Shown: positions 51,973 through 62,067, counted from the stretch's first letter. The stretch is DNA of 64,000 bases from JBHEBG01 sp046557915 (GCF_046557915.1 NZ_JBHEBG010000003.1:1-64000); one strand, 5' to 3'. Translations and numbers: made by a program. Notes: generated by a model not told the origin, from the letters alone.

Positions 51973-52709
51973 TAGCCTAATAGTAACTGGGTTAGTATAT
52001 AGTTGAGGATGATTATCACCACACTGGTCCAAACGAACGAAGTGGTACTGGCCTTACCAACTTCCAAGGCCCCACCCTTCATGTAATAACCATGATATGA
52101 TGGTATTGTAGCTATTACAAATGCAAATACAATAGTCTTTATAAAGGCATAGGTTATATGGAAGGGTATAAATTCGTTCTGTATTCCCTTAATAAAATCG
52201 GCACTAGAACTAAAACCTCCAAAAACACCGGCAATCCACCCTCCCAAAATTCCAACATACATGGCTATAGCTATGGCAAACGGGTACATTAAAAGCGCTA
52301 TTATTTTGGGAAATACCAAATAGTTAAGTGAATTTACCCCCATAACCTCCAAAGCATCAATCTGTTCCGTAACACGCATGGTACCTATACTGGAAGTGAT
52401 ATAAGAGCCCACCTTACCTGCCATGATAATGGAGGTAAAAGTTGGGGCAAATTCCAAAATTACAGACTGTCTTGTGGCAAAACCTATCAGACTCCGCGGT
52501 ATCAATGGACTTGTTAAGTTTAACGCTGTCTGTATGGTAACAACTCCGCCAATAAAAAAAGATATAAAAATAATTATACCTAAAGAACCAAAAATTAACT
52601 CATCTATTTCTTTTAGAATTAAGGTTTTCATCACCGACCATTTGGTGGGTTTTTTAAAAACCTCTCGGATCATTATAGAATAGCTACCAATAGATGCTAT
52701 ATAGTTCAT
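51972..52709 (-). CDS. MlaE-type lipid ABC permease
   Basis: A 245-residue permease with five or six hydrophobic segments of the MlaE/Ttg2B family. IFISFFIGGVVTIQTALNL, FAPTFTSIIMAGKVGSYITSSIGTMRVTEQIDALEVMGV (the coupling-helix region) and PSYHGYYMKGGALEVGKAST are the family hallmarks. It forms the membrane part of the transporter with MlaF. MNYIASIG (52709) is taken as start. No MlaD substrate-binding gene is adjacent. Confidence 0.93.
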   Translation of the reverse strand: MNYIASIGSYSIMIREVFKKPTKWSVMKTLILKEIDELIFGSLGIIIFISFFIGGVVTIQTALNLTSPLIPRSLIGFATRQSVILEFAPTFTSIIMAGKVGSYITSSIGTMRVTEQIDALEVMGVNSLNYLVFPKIIALLMYPFAIAIAMYVGILGGWIAGVFGGFSSSADFIKGIQNEFIPFHITYAFIKTIVFAFVIATIPSYHGYYMKGGALEVGKASTTSFVWTSVVIIILNYILTQLLLG

Positions 52710-52822
52710 GCAGTAAAAATATACTTCTTGTTGTAAAAATAACAATATTAAATGTCATTTAATCTTCAATTAAAGTTTTAAGACTTTAATTTATTTACTT
52801 TTACTTTTTTAAGAAATTCAAC

Positions 52823-54505
52823 ATGATCAGAAATAACACGCTGCTTTTTATTTTAGTATTTCTATTCGCCAGCTATCCGGTTGATGGATGGGCTCAAAGA
52901 AAATCAAAAACAAAATTTCAACAACAACAGGTAAAGGCCCCAAATACCAGTCCCCGATTAGTGGTAGGTATTGTGGTAGATCAAATGCGTTATGATTATC
53001 TAACCCGGTTTTGGAATCACTATGGAGAAGGTGGTTTTAAGCGCTTGGTCAATGAAGGTTTTAATTGCAAGAACAATCATTTTAATTATGCGCCGACCAA
53101 AACAGGTCCTGGACATGCTTCCGTCTTCACCGGTACTACGCCGGCGGTACATGGAATTATTGCCAATGACTGGTATGATAAGGATCTGGATAGATTGGTT
53201 TATTGCACCGAGGATCAGACCTTTGGTTCTGTTGGGACAAGCTCGGACGCCGGAAAGATGTCGCCCCAAAGAATGTTGGTTACCACAGTAGGGGATCAAT
53301 TACGGTTACATACTCAAATGCGAGGTAAAACCATTGCGGTTTCCTTAAAGGATAGAGGTGCTATATTACCCGGTGGGCATACTGCAAATGCCGCCTATTG
53401 GTTCCATGGCCAGAACGAGGGACTCTGGATTAGCAGCACTTTTTATATGACAGAACTGCCAGCATGGGTCAATGATTTTAATGTTTCGGACGCGGTTGAA
53501 CAATATAAAAAGGTATGGTCACCAATAAAGGATATTAACAGCTATTTGGAGAGTGGATCAGATGCAAATAAGTACGAGCGTTTGTTTGTAGGCGAAACTA
53601 CTTCTGCCTTTCCCCATGATCTTGTAAGTCTTTGGGACTTGAACGAAGGATTCGATATACTTAAGGCCACTCCTTTTGGAAATAGTATCACTACAGATTT
53701 TGCATTAGCTGCTTTAAAAGGCGAAAAGTTAGGGCAAGATACTATCACCGATTTTTTTGCCATAAGTTTTTCCAGTACGGATTATGTGGGCCATCATTTT
53801 GGGGTAAACTCAAAAGAAGTACAGGATACCTATGTACGACTGGATAAGGATTTGGAGCGACTTTTAAACGCGCTCGATGAACAAGTTGGAGCAACAGAAT
53901 ACACCGTATTTTTAACCGCCGACCACGGTGCCATTCATGTGCCGGCTTTCCTTAAGGATAAAAAGATTCTTGCAGGGTATTCCGAACTGGCCGAGAAGCA
54001 ATCAGAATTTGACGATTTTTTAAAATATACCTTTGGAACTACAGATATAGTGAAGAACATTTCTAACGATCAAGTTTTTTTGGATCACAAGATAATTGGG
54101 AATCTAGATTTGGAAATAAAAGAGGTTCAGCAAGTTATTGCCCAGGAATTATTGGGGTATTCCTTTATAGAACGGGTGTATACCGGATATCAGATGTGGA
54201 ACAATCCATATAATGAGGGCATACCTCATATTTTGCAAAATGGATATCACCAAAAACGCTCTGGCGATGTCTTAATGGTTCTAAGCCCGGGAACGGTTGA
54301 TTATGATCTAACAGGATCTACCCATGGAACCCCACAGATATATGATACGCATGTACCATTATTGTTTTATGGGAAGGGTATAAAAAATGGAAGTACTTTT
54401 GAAAGAACCGAGATTCCCGATATTGCGCCGACCATAGCATCTTTATTGGGTATTGCTTTTCCCAATGGAGCTACAGGAAAGACTTTGGAAAAGGTGTTAA
54501 AGTAA
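52823..54505 (+). CDS. pafA: PafA-type alkaline phosphatase
   Basis: A 560-residue exported enzyme with a signal peptide (about 1-24). It belongs to the alkaline phosphatase superfamily: IVVDQMRYD supplies the metal-site Asp53, TGPGHASVFTGT surrounds the probable nucleophile Thr94, FSSTDYVGHHFG gives Asp/His ligands, TADHGAIH the next Asp-His pair, and STHGTPQ the late His. PafA releases phosphate from many monoesters and is not repressed by phosphate in Flavobacteria. It would supply the OprP/Pit uptake genes at 21900-25475. Confidence 0.93.
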   Translation: MIRNNTLLFILVFLFASYPVDGWAQRKSKTKFQQQQVKAPNTSPRLVVGIVVDQMRYDYLTRFWNHYGEGGFKRLVNEGFNCKNNHFNYAPTKTGPGHASVFTGTTPAVHGIIANDWYDKDLDRLVYCTEDQTFGSVGTSSDAGKMSPQRMLVTTVGDQLRLHTQMRGKTIAVSLKDRGAILPGGHTANAAYWFHGQNEGLWISSTFYMTELPAWVNDFNVSDAVEQYKKVWSPIKDINSYLESGSDANKYERLFVGETTSAFPHDLVSLWDLNEGFDILKATPFGNSITTDFALAALKGEKLGQDTITDFFAISFSSTDYVGHHFGVNSKEVQDTYVRLDKDLERLLNALDEQVGATEYTVFLTADHGAIHVPAFLKDKKILAGYSELAEKQSEFDDFLKYTFGTTDIVKNISNDQVFLDHKIIGNLDLEIKEVQQVIAQELLGYSFIERVYTGYQMWNNPYNEGIPHILQNGYHQKRSGDVLMVLSPGTVDYDLTGSTHGTPQIYDTHVPLLFYGKGIKNGSTFERTEIPDIAPTIASLLGIAFPNGATGKTLEKVLK

Positions 54506-55348
54506 CTTTTTTAATATAGCGTTCCAACGAAGTTTACGGATAAATTTGCCCTCTTCTTCGGTTACCAAAAACTGGGACTTGTTTTTTGCGGCTTTAAAAA
54601 ATCCCTTTAGATTGTCTGTAAAAGCAAATATCTTGCGGTTTTTTATGGCCATCTTTAGGGAGGCTATTAAAGTGATCCAAAACCCATAGCGCATGGTATA
54701 CATGGCTTTGCCCTGCAGTAGTTTAGCCTTTTTATTGTAGGCATTCCCAATAGGGCGTAGGTGCTTCACTTTTAGTTCGGGATTGGTAAAAATATCAAAG
54801 CCCTGGTATTTGGCAAGAAGTTCGTCTACGGTATCCCAACCCATGGCACTTTTTAAACCGCCTATGGCCTTGAAACACTGTTTTGAATAAGCCTTAAACG
54901 CACCCCGTACATGGTCAGAATTCATGGGGTGGTTCAATATCCAGGCCCCATTTTTATTCTTTTCGTAGGCAAACCCCCCAGCAATACCTACTTGGGGCTG
55001 TGACTCAAAAATTTTGGATATTTCAGCAAAATAATTTTTGGGAAGTACTATGTCGGCGTCCATTTTTACCATAAAATCATAAGGTTCCGTCAACTGCTCT
55101 AAACCCTTGTTAAATGCGTTGATGACCTTACTGCCCGGCATGTGTGAAGTAGATGAAATAGTGTTCACCTTTACAAAAAAAGAGTGCTTATTAACAAATG
55201 AATCTATTATGGCCTCTGTGGTATCCGCGGAGTTGTCGTTGACAACTATTACCTTTTGTGGTAGATGAGATTGCTGAACTACTGAGTCTAGGGCTTGCGT
55301 TAAAAAAGCCTCCTCATTATGTGCAGGAATTATAATACAGTATTTCAT
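54497..55348 (-). CDS. Family 2 glycosyltransferase
   Basis: A 283-residue GT-A fold glycosyltransferase starting MKYCIIIPAHNEE. Motifs are VVNDNSADTTE (nucleotide binding) and FMVKMDADIVLP (DxD, metal-binding). The C-terminal part lacks membrane helices, so it is soluble or membrane-associated through others. It likely transfers a sugar onto a surface glycan. It overlaps the pafA end by nine bases on the opposite strand and is followed, upstream on its strand, by a methyltransferase gene. Confidence 0.9.
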   Translation of the reverse strand: MKYCIIIPAHNEEAFLTQALDSVVQQSHLPQKVIVVNDNSADTTEAIIDSFVNKHSFFVKVNTISSTSHMPGSKVINAFNKGLEQLTEPYDFMVKMDADIVLPKNYFAEISKIFESQPQVGIAGGFAYEKNKNGAWILNHPMNSDHVRGAFKAYSKQCFKAIGGLKSAMGWDTVDELLAKYQGFDIFTNPELKVKHLRPIGNAYNKKAKLLQGKAMYTMRYGFWITLIASLKMAIKNRKIFAFTDNLKGFFKAAKNKSQFLVTEEEGKFIRKLRWNAILKKLL

Positions 55349-55395
55349 AAATACAGAAACCAAATTACAATATCATAGCCAAAGATCGATTTCTT

Positions 55396-55926
55396 CTACT
55401 GATCTTTTTTGCGGATTGCGTATACAATGTAATATCTGGGGGTAAAGCTTCTAAGAAAGGGTCTAAAACCTAACTTGTTTACTGGATTTGTCCATTTTGC
55501 CATGTCCCTTATTTCCCAACCGGCTTTTTGCAGCAACCAGTCAAATTGCCAATCCTCAAATTCGTGATAGTGCCTATCCCATGGGTCCGTTTTGCTTTTA
55601 TAAGCAGGTGAGAACCATAGTCGTAAAGGGATGCTGGCAACAAGCTTGTCGGCTTTTATCTCCCGCAGTACATTGAACGGGGCTACTAAATGCTCAAAAA
55701 TTTCAAAGGCCGTTACCACTGATGCCGTGGACTCTACAACGGAAGAAAAATCAATATCAAGGTCTTCACCTTTAGTGTTTTCTACCTCATATCCTTCGTT
55801 TCGCATTAATTTTGAGAATGGATTGTCCACTCCCAAATCCATTATTAGCTCTTCTGGGCGAATATGCTTTTTAAGGAACTCCAGGGTATGTTTATATCTT
55901 TTGTTGGGATAGGTGTTATCGTACAT
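55396..55926 (-). CDS. SAM-dependent methyltransferase
   Basis: A 176-residue protein with a methyltransferase-like core. IMDLGVDNPFSKLM aligns with SAM motif I though the usual GxGxG is altered to GVDNP; VVTAFEIFEHLVAPFNVL matches motif IV, and SIPLRLWF follows. It has no Pfam-specific signature that I can name further. It precedes the glycosyltransferase gene on the same strand by 47 bp; the two may modify the same glycan. Confidence 0.8.
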   Translation of the reverse strand: MYDNTYPNKRYKHTLEFLKKHIRPEELIMDLGVDNPFSKLMRNEGYEVENTKGEDLDIDFSSVVESTASVVTAFEIFEHLVAPFNVLREIKADKLVASIPLRLWFSPAYKSKTDPWDRHYHEFEDWQFDWLLQKAGWEIRDMAKWTNPVNKLGFRPFLRSFTPRYYIVYAIRKKDQ

Positions 55927-56043
55927 ACCAGCTGTGCCGTTTTTTTAGTCTAGATTTCTAAGTACGAAAGTAAAAATAAAGTATGGTATTAACTAAACAA
56001 CGAAGCACTTAAGGTAAAGCCCGTAACGCTTTCCTGATAATAG

Positions 56044-57105
56044 TCAATATTTGTAGACCAATGCATTTATGTTCATTCCGGCACCAACACTGGCGAAAAT
56101 TAGGACATCTCCCTTATTAATATGCTGATTTTCCAACTCACCAGATTTTACCATATCTAGAAGTATAGGAACGGTAGCTACGGAATTGTTTCCTAATTTG
56201 CTGATATTCATGGGTACAACATCTTCCGGGACTTCTAAGTCATATAATTTGTAGAAACGTTTCACTATAGCTTCGTCCATTTTGGCGTTCGCCTGATGGA
56301 TGAATATTTTCTTAACATCGTTTATAGAAACACCACTATCATCCACACAATCCTTCATGGCTTGTGGAACGTGGGTAACAGCAAATTCATAGATTTTTCG
56401 GCCGTGCATTTTAATATAACGCCTATCATTTTTTGATGATTTGTCATAACCTTCACCAAAAAATAAATAATAAGCCTCACCGTTGGCATATGTAGCTGAG
56501 GTATGGCCCAAAATATTCCCAGTTCCGTTGGAAGTAGCTTCAATGATAGTAGCACCCGCTCCATCCGAATAGATCATGGAATCCCTATCGTTCTCATCTA
56601 CAACTCTAGAGAGCGTCTCTCCGCCAATCACTAGACATTTTTTTGCTAAACCACTTTTGATAAAGGCTTTGGCCTGTATAACACCTTCTATCCAGCCTGG
56701 GCAACCAAAAAGAACGTCATAAGCAACGCATCTAGGATTTTTTATTCTTAGATGATGTTTTACTCTTGTGGCCAAGCTAGGAAGTGTATCGGCTTGGCAT
56801 TTACCGTAGGAAACATCACCAAAATTATGGGCAAAAATGATATAATCTAACTGTTCTTTATCTATACCGGCATCTTTGATTGCTTTTTGTGCTGCCAAAA
56901 ACCCCAAATCTGATGCGTTCAAATCATTGGTGGCATATCGTCTTTCGTCAATTCCGGTAATTGCCTGGAACTTATCTATAATTACATCGTTAGGATATTG
57001 AAAATTGGAGCCGTCAGAATTCAAGAATTCGTGATGCCAAAAGTTTTCATTGGGAGTAATAATTGTAGGTATATATGCACCTGTTCCGGTAATTGCAATA
57101 TTCAT
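56044..57105 (-). CDS. Ketoacyl-ACP synthase III-like protein (FabH-like)
   Basis: A 353-residue thiolase-fold condensing enzyme starting MNIAITGTGAYIPT. The nucleophile is Cys135 in LFGCPGWIEGV, with the His in IFIHQANAKMD and the Asn in GNNSVATVPI completing the Cys-His-Asn triad. It would join an acyl-CoA to malonyl-ACP. It stands apart from other fatty-acid genes, so a specialised acyl product is possible; the sequence does not tell which. Confidence 0.92.
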   Translation of the reverse strand: MNIAITGTGAYIPTIITPNENFWHHEFLNSDGSNFQYPNDVIIDKFQAITGIDERRYATNDLNASDLGFLAAQKAIKDAGIDKEQLDYIIFAHNFGDVSYGKCQADTLPSLATRVKHHLRIKNPRCVAYDVLFGCPGWIEGVIQAKAFIKSGLAKKCLVIGGETLSRVVDENDRDSMIYSDGAGATIIEATSNGTGNILGHTSATYANGEAYYLFFGEGYDKSSKNDRRYIKMHGRKIYEFAVTHVPQAMKDCVDDSGVSINDVKKIFIHQANAKMDEAIVKRFYKLYDLEVPEDVVPMNISKLGNNSVATVPILLDMVKSGELENQHINKGDVLIFASVGAGMNINALVYKY

Positions 57106-57280
57106 TAGAATTGTAAGTGTTGGTTGTTTGGTATACAAGATATCAAAAAACCGAATCCTTAATTATGCGTGCATAAGAGTTCTTATGATGTTCAATTCGT
57201 ATCCCATATCAGCGCACGGCTTTGCAGAAATCACAGGTAAAACCCTTAGCGACCTATTTTAATGGGTTTATGACGGATTT

Positions 57281-60130
57281 TTAGGCTTCCATGTATGCTT
57301 CAATAGGAGCGCAGGTGCATATCAAATTACGGTCTCCATATGCATCATCGACTCTTCTAACACTTGGCCAAAATTTGTTTTCACTTATGTAGGGCAAAGG
57401 AAATGCAGCCACCTGTCTGCTGTACGGATAATCCCAAGTATCATTTGTTACCATATCCATAGTATGCGGTGCATTTTTTAATACATTGTTATCATTGCCT
57501 TGTTCTATTTGGTCAATTTCGGATCTAATGGCTAGCATGGCGTCGCAGAACCGATCTAATTCGGCCAGATTTTCACTCTCCGTGGGTTCAATCATTACCG
57601 TGCCAGCTACAGGAAAGGACACTGTAGGTGCATGAAACCCGTAGTCCATTAATCGCTTTGCTATGTCGGTCACTTCAATTCCTTTTTGTTTAAAGGGCCT
57701 GCAGTCTATGATCATTTCGTGTGCGGCTCTGCCGTTTTCTCCAGTATAAAGCACATCGTATTTCTTAGTCAATCTATGTTTTATATAATTGGCATTGAGA
57801 ATCGCTATTCTTGTTGACTGTGTCAATCCACTTTCTCCAAGCATTTTTATATAACCATAGGAGATAAGACATGCCAATGAACTTCCCCAAGGAGCGGCCG
57901 AAATGGCGCTAATAGCTTTTTCACCACCTGTCTTAACCACTGGGTTTCCGGGTAAGAAAGGAAGTAATTGCGGTGCAACGCATATGGGCCCCACCCCCGG
58001 GCCGCCTCCACCATGCGGAATTGCAAATGTTTTGTGCAAGTTTAGATGACAAACATCGGCTCCAATGGTTGCGGGGTTGGTAAGCCCTACCTGGGCATTC
58101 ATATTGGCTCCATCCATATAAACCTGCCCGCCATGATCGTGGATCAACTTGGTTATTTTCTTTATCGAGGATTCGAAGACCCCATGGGTAGAGGGGTAGG
58201 TTACCATTAGAGCTGCAAGATTTTCTTTATGTGCAACTACTTTCTCTTCTAAATCCGCTACATCTATATTTCCTTTTTCATCGGTCTTGGTAACCACTAC
58301 CTTCATCCCGGCCATAACCGCCGAGGCAGGGTTGGTGCCATGGGCAGAAGCAGGAATGATGCATATATTTCTATGTCCTTCATTTCTAGATTCATGATAG
58401 GACCTAATGGTCATTAAACCTGCGTACTCTCCTTGAGCACCAGAATTTGGTTGCAAGGATGTGCCCGCAAAACCAGTAATTATGGTCAAATCTTTTTCTA
58501 GCTCTTTTAGAACAATTTGGTACCCTTCGGCCTGTTCTAAAGGTACGAACGGGTGAATATTACCCCATTGAGACCAACTTAAAGGAAGCATTTCCGTGGC
58601 AGCGTTCAATTTCATGGTGCAAGACCCCAAGGAAATCATGGAATGATTCAGTGCAAGATCTTTCCTTTCCAATTTTTTAATGTACCGCATCAGCTCTGTT
58701 TCCGAATGGTAAGAATTAAAAACTTCGTTTTCCATAAAAGAAACGGAGCGCTGCAAACTACCAGAAATTATAGACTTATTTCGTATTTCTTTGACTTCCA
58801 GGGTCTCCTTACCCAAAGCCTCGGCAAAAACATCTATTATCCGCTGTAGATCTTTTAATGACGTAGCTTCGTTCAAAGCTATGGAAACAGTCTCTTCATC
58901 AACATATAAAAAATTTATGTGTTGTCTTTCTGCGATGGCTTTGATATGTTCTACACTTAGTTTAACCGTTATGGTATCGAAATAGGAAGTATTTATCTGG
59001 TAGAGTCCCAATTTCTCCAGGTTATCCGCTAAGGTAACTGCAGAAGTGTGGATTTTGTCAGCGATATACTTTAGTCCTTTAGGACCGTGGTAAACTGCAT
59101 ACATACCCGCCATGACCGCCAATAACACTTGTGCGGTACATATATTGGAGGTCGCCTTGTCTCGCTTTATATGTTGCTCGCGCGTTTGTAGGGCCATACG
59201 CAAGGCTGTTTTTCCATCAGTATCTTTGGTAACGCCTATTATTCTACCCGGGATGTTTCTTTTATAGGCTTCTTTTGTAGCAAAAAAGGCGGCATGGGGC
59301 CCACCATAACCTAGCGGTATGCCAAATCTCTGCGTAGTACCCACTACAACATCAACGCCCAATTCGCCCGGAGGGGTCAATAGTGCCAAACTCAAAATAT
59401 CGGCGGCAACGGCTATTTTAATGGAGGCGTTTTTTGCCTTGTAAACAAATGTTGCATAGTCATGGATTTGACCATGTTTGCCGGGGTACTGTAAAATTGC
59501 CCCATAAAAATCACTGGAAAAATCAAAATCCTCATGGTTTCCAATTACCAGTTCTATCCCCAATGGTGTGGATCTGGTTTGTAAAAGCGATAAGGTTTGT
59601 GGTAAAATTTCCTCGGACACAAAGAATTTAACTGCTCCATTCTTCTTCTGATCCCTATTTCTAAGGTCGAAGAGCATTGTCATGGCTTCCGCGGCGGCCG
59701 TACTTTCGTCTAACAAAGATGCATTTGCCAATTCCATCCCTGTAAGATCGCACACCATGGTCTGAAAGTTCAAAAGAGCCTCCAAACGTCCTTGGGCAAT
59801 TTCTGCCTGATAGGGTGTATAGGCCGTATACCATCCTGGGTTCTCCAAGATATTCCTTTTGATTACGGACGGGGTAATACACTCATGGTATCCCAAACCA
59901 ATATAACTTTTGTACACCTTATTTTTTTGCGAAAGATGTTGCATGTGTTCCAGAAAATCCTGTTCATTCATCGGGGCAGGTAGATCGAGAGGTTTTTTAA
60001 GCCTAATTTCATCCGGAATGGTTTCATAAATAAGTTGTTCCAGGCTTTCTGCTTCAATGGTTTGAAGCATATTTTGAAGGTCTTCTTCCCTTATGCCGAT
60101 ATGGCGCGATGCAAACACGTCTGTTCTCAT
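57281..60130 (-). CDS. gcvP: Glycine dehydrogenase (decarboxylating), P protein
   Basis: A 949-residue single-chain P protein of the glycine cleavage system. It decarboxylates glycine with pyridoxal phosphate and passes the aminomethyl group to the H protein. The N-terminal half includes FASRHIGIREED and YIGLGYHECITPSVI; the C-terminal half has the PLP-binding CHLNLHKTFAIPHGGGGPG with the Schiff-base Lys. The length is normal. gcvT and gcvH are not in the window. No riboswitch-like structure is seen upstream. Confidence 0.97.
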   Translation of the reverse strand: MRTDVFASRHIGIREEDLQNMLQTIEAESLEQLIYETIPDEIRLKKPLDLPAPMNEQDFLEHMQHLSQKNKVYKSYIGLGYHECITPSVIKRNILENPGWYTAYTPYQAEIAQGRLEALLNFQTMVCDLTGMELANASLLDESTAAAEAMTMLFDLRNRDQKKNGAVKFFVSEEILPQTLSLLQTRSTPLGIELVIGNHEDFDFSSDFYGAILQYPGKHGQIHDYATFVYKAKNASIKIAVAADILSLALLTPPGELGVDVVVGTTQRFGIPLGYGGPHAAFFATKEAYKRNIPGRIIGVTKDTDGKTALRMALQTREQHIKRDKATSNICTAQVLLAVMAGMYAVYHGPKGLKYIADKIHTSAVTLADNLEKLGLYQINTSYFDTITVKLSVEHIKAIAERQHINFLYVDEETVSIALNEATSLKDLQRIIDVFAEALGKETLEVKEIRNKSIISGSLQRSVSFMENEVFNSYHSETELMRYIKKLERKDLALNHSMISLGSCTMKLNAATEMLPLSWSQWGNIHPFVPLEQAEGYQIVLKELEKDLTIITGFAGTSLQPNSGAQGEYAGLMTIRSYHESRNEGHRNICIIPASAHGTNPASAVMAGMKVVVTKTDEKGNIDVADLEEKVVAHKENLAALMVTYPSTHGVFESSIKKITKLIHDHGGQVYMDGANMNAQVGLTNPATIGADVCHLNLHKTFAIPHGGGGPGVGPICVAPQLLPFLPGNPVVKTGGEKAISAISAAPWGSSLACLISYGYIKMLGESGLTQSTRIAILNANYIKHRLTKKYDVLYTGENGRAAHEMIIDCRPFKQKGIEVTDIAKRLMDYGFHAPTVSFPVAGTVMIEPTESENLAELDRFCDAMLAIRSEIDQIEQGNDNNVLKNAPHTMDMVTNDTWDYPYSRQVAAFPLPYISENKFWPSVRRVDDAYGDRNLICTCAPIEAYMEA

Positions 60131-60245
60131 AGAATTGTAAAAATAAGCTCCGCAAAATTAGGGATTAATTCTCTTATTTAAACGAATTTCAAAGCCGTAA
60201 CCAGTAAAGTTTTTAACGTTAAATAAGGGTTATAAACAGTTTGGC

Positions 60246-60253
60246 TACTTTTG
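60246..60253 (+). promoter_or_regulatory. Candidate -7 box just before a start codon
   Basis: TACTTTTG matches TAnnTTTG and lies only four bases before ATG 60258, so transcription would begin at or near the start codon. The -33 element is not recognisable, so this could be coincidence. Confidence 0.35.
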
Positions 60254-60257
60254 CCTA

Positions 60258-61091
60258 ATGAAGCTATTTAGGCAAGTCTTCGATTTTTACCTTGATGCTA
60301 GTATTCATGTGGCATTTTCCGTTGTTTCCCTCGTTTATATCACCACTCGTTTCCTAAGCATTCCGGTAGATATGCATTTGGCCTACTTCATTTTTTTTAG
60401 CACTATTTGCTGTTACAATTTCATTAAATACGGCGTAGAGGCAGAAAAATACCTGGTAATGACCAATCTTTACCACAAATACATACAGTTTATAAGTTTG
60501 GCTGCCCTTGCCGTTGCCCTTTATCATGGTTATTTTCTGTCGGGAGGTATTTGGTTGGCAATTGTTGCGTTGGTAGGGGTTGTTGCGCTATACGCCATGC
60601 CCGTATTACCAAAGGCCAAGAATTTAAGGAGCTTGGGAGGTTTCAAGATTTTTCTAGTGGCTCTGGTATGGTCGGGAATCACTGTAGCGCTTCCGGCTCT
60701 AAAGTTATATTTAACAATGCCTTGGGACCTTACCCTTGTTTTCTTTCAACGATTTTTATTGGTGTTGATATTGATGTTGCCCTTTGAAATAAGAGACTTA
60801 AAGTACGATGTGCCAGAACTTAGAACCCTACCGCAGCGTTTTGGTGTTCAACCAATGAAGCGACTGGGGATATTACTGGTTGCAGTATTTTTTTTATTGA
60901 CTTTTTTTAGGGACGAAATCTCCTTTCTTGAAATTTCGGGTAGATTTTTTTTGTCGCTGATCTTAATAATGGTGTTATTGATCACTTCCAAAGAGCAACC
61001 TAAATATTTTGCCTCTTTTTGGGTAGAAGCTGTTCCAATTTTTTGGTTGGGAATTTTATGGGGATTCGGGATAATTCTAGGGGTAAACTAG
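60258..61091 (+). CDS. UbiA-like integral membrane protein
   Basis: A 277-residue protein with about eight hydrophobic segments. The second acidic motif of UbiA prenyltransferases is partly kept as PFEIRDLKYDVPELRTLPQRFG (the D-x3-D and TLP pattern), while the first motif reads YNFIKYGVE without the usual Asn-Asp-x2-Asp. It is therefore UbiA-related but probably altered in the diphosphate-binding site. It converges with the small zinc-finger gene, sharing four bases at their ends. The function is unknown. Confidence 0.7.
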   Translation: MKLFRQVFDFYLDASIHVAFSVVSLVYITTRFLSIPVDMHLAYFIFFSTICCYNFIKYGVEAEKYLVMTNLYHKYIQFISLAALAVALYHGYFLSGGIWLAIVALVGVVALYAMPVLPKAKNLRSLGGFKIFLVALVWSGITVALPALKLYLTMPWDLTLVFFQRFLLVLILMLPFEIRDLKYDVPELRTLPQRFGVQPMKRLGILLVAVFFLLTFFRDEISFLEISGRFFLSLILIMVLLITSKEQPKYFASFWVEAVPIFWLGILWGFGIILGVN

Positions 61092-61312
61092 GAATTTCGT
61101 AGTTTGTTCTTCATTTCGTTTTTCTCCCTTTCCGAAAGACCATGTAATTGTGCCCGCTCGCAGAGCGTCGTAAGGCGGGTATTCTTTTTAGTAAAAGCTG
61201 TGCATGTTTTGCACATAAGCAGATGAAACCTCAGCTTTAGGGTCTCCCAAAAGGTAGCTTCTTTATATTGCGTTTTATTACAGATATGGGACGCTTGTTC
61301 GCAAGAAATCAT
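61088..61312 (-). CDS. Small zinc-finger-like anti-sigma candidate
   Basis: A 74-residue protein with Cys4, His9 and Cys11 in CEQASHIC, and CKTC at about 34-37, a possible zinc-binding arrangement like the ZAS domain of anti-sigma factors. It lacks a transmembrane helix. It lies four bases behind the sigma-factor gene and is most likely its partner. The spacing of the metal ligands is not the standard HxxxCxxC. Confidence 0.7.
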   Translation of the reverse strand: MISCEQASHICNKTQYKEATFWETLKLRFHLLMCKTCTAFTKKNTRLTTLCERAQLHGLSEREKNEMKNKLRNS

Positions 61313-61316
61313 AATA

Positions 61317-61871
61317 TTAATACCAATTTTGATTAAGGCAGCCCATAAGCGCCGTTCTGGCCCTATGTATCATTACCCATAGGTTAGACGGGTTAATTCC
61401 TAATTCATTACAAATATCTTCCGTGCTAATACCCTGCACTGTTTTCATGGTAAAAACCAAGGACTGTTTTTTGGGTAACTTCGAAATACATTGCTGTATT
61501 GCCAAGCCCAATTCTTCATTTTCCAAGGCGTTATTTTCCATTTTACTATAAGGATCTGCCACCTGTTCTTCCAACCAATCACCTTCAGAATCACTGTTGG
61601 AATTGTAATTAATGCGTACTTCCGCTTTGCCCTTATTGGAATTTATTTTTCTATAGTGATCTATAACTTTTCGCTTTAGAATGGCAATAAGCCAAGTGCG
61701 TTCCGCGGCATCACCCTTATAGTTCTTGGCAGAGTTTAACCCGGCAAAGAATGTTTCTTGTACTAAATCTTTTGCTATCTCTGCATCACTAACCCTGCCT
61801 ATGGCATAATTGAAAAGGTAGTCTGCATAGAGGTCTACCCATTTATCCGGATTTAGTTGATGCGCTGTCAT
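61317..61871 (-). CDS. ECF-type RNA polymerase sigma factor
   Basis: A 184-residue extracytoplasmic-function sigma factor. Region 2 is about 15-85 (KDLVQETFFAGLNSAKNYKG, then RTWLIAILKRKVIDHYRK), and region 4 is about 120-178 (LPKKQSLVFTMKTVQGISTEDICNELGI, then NLWVMIHRARTALM). The start at MTAHQLNP is preferred over seven extra codons. It is paired with the small cysteine-rich protein gene. The regulon is unknown. Confidence 0.92.
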   Translation of the reverse strand: MTAHQLNPDKWVDLYADYLFNYAIGRVSDAEIAKDLVQETFFAGLNSAKNYKGDAAERTWLIAILKRKVIDHYRKINSNKGKAEVRINYNSNSDSEGDWLEEQVADPYSKMENNALENEELGLAIQQCISKLPKKQSLVFTMKTVQGISTEDICNELGINPSNLWVMIHRARTALMGCLNQNWY

Positions 61872-62067
61872 ATTAGAATTTGCAAGTATCAAAGTAAATG
61901 ATTTTTTTGTTAATGGCTTCGTTTATTTTAATTCATTATGTTTAACCAACCTTATGGCCTCTCCTTACGGTTCATTGCCTGAACAAGGTTTCAACATGAC
62001 CAAATAACCAAAAAATCTATCACAGAAGTTTCACAAAAAGGTTTTAAAAAGAAACATTAACTAATAT

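Noticed and set aside
60131..60257. Possible riboswitch upstream of gcvP
   Set aside because: The 127-bp leader region shows no paired glycine-riboswitch elements that I can recognise.
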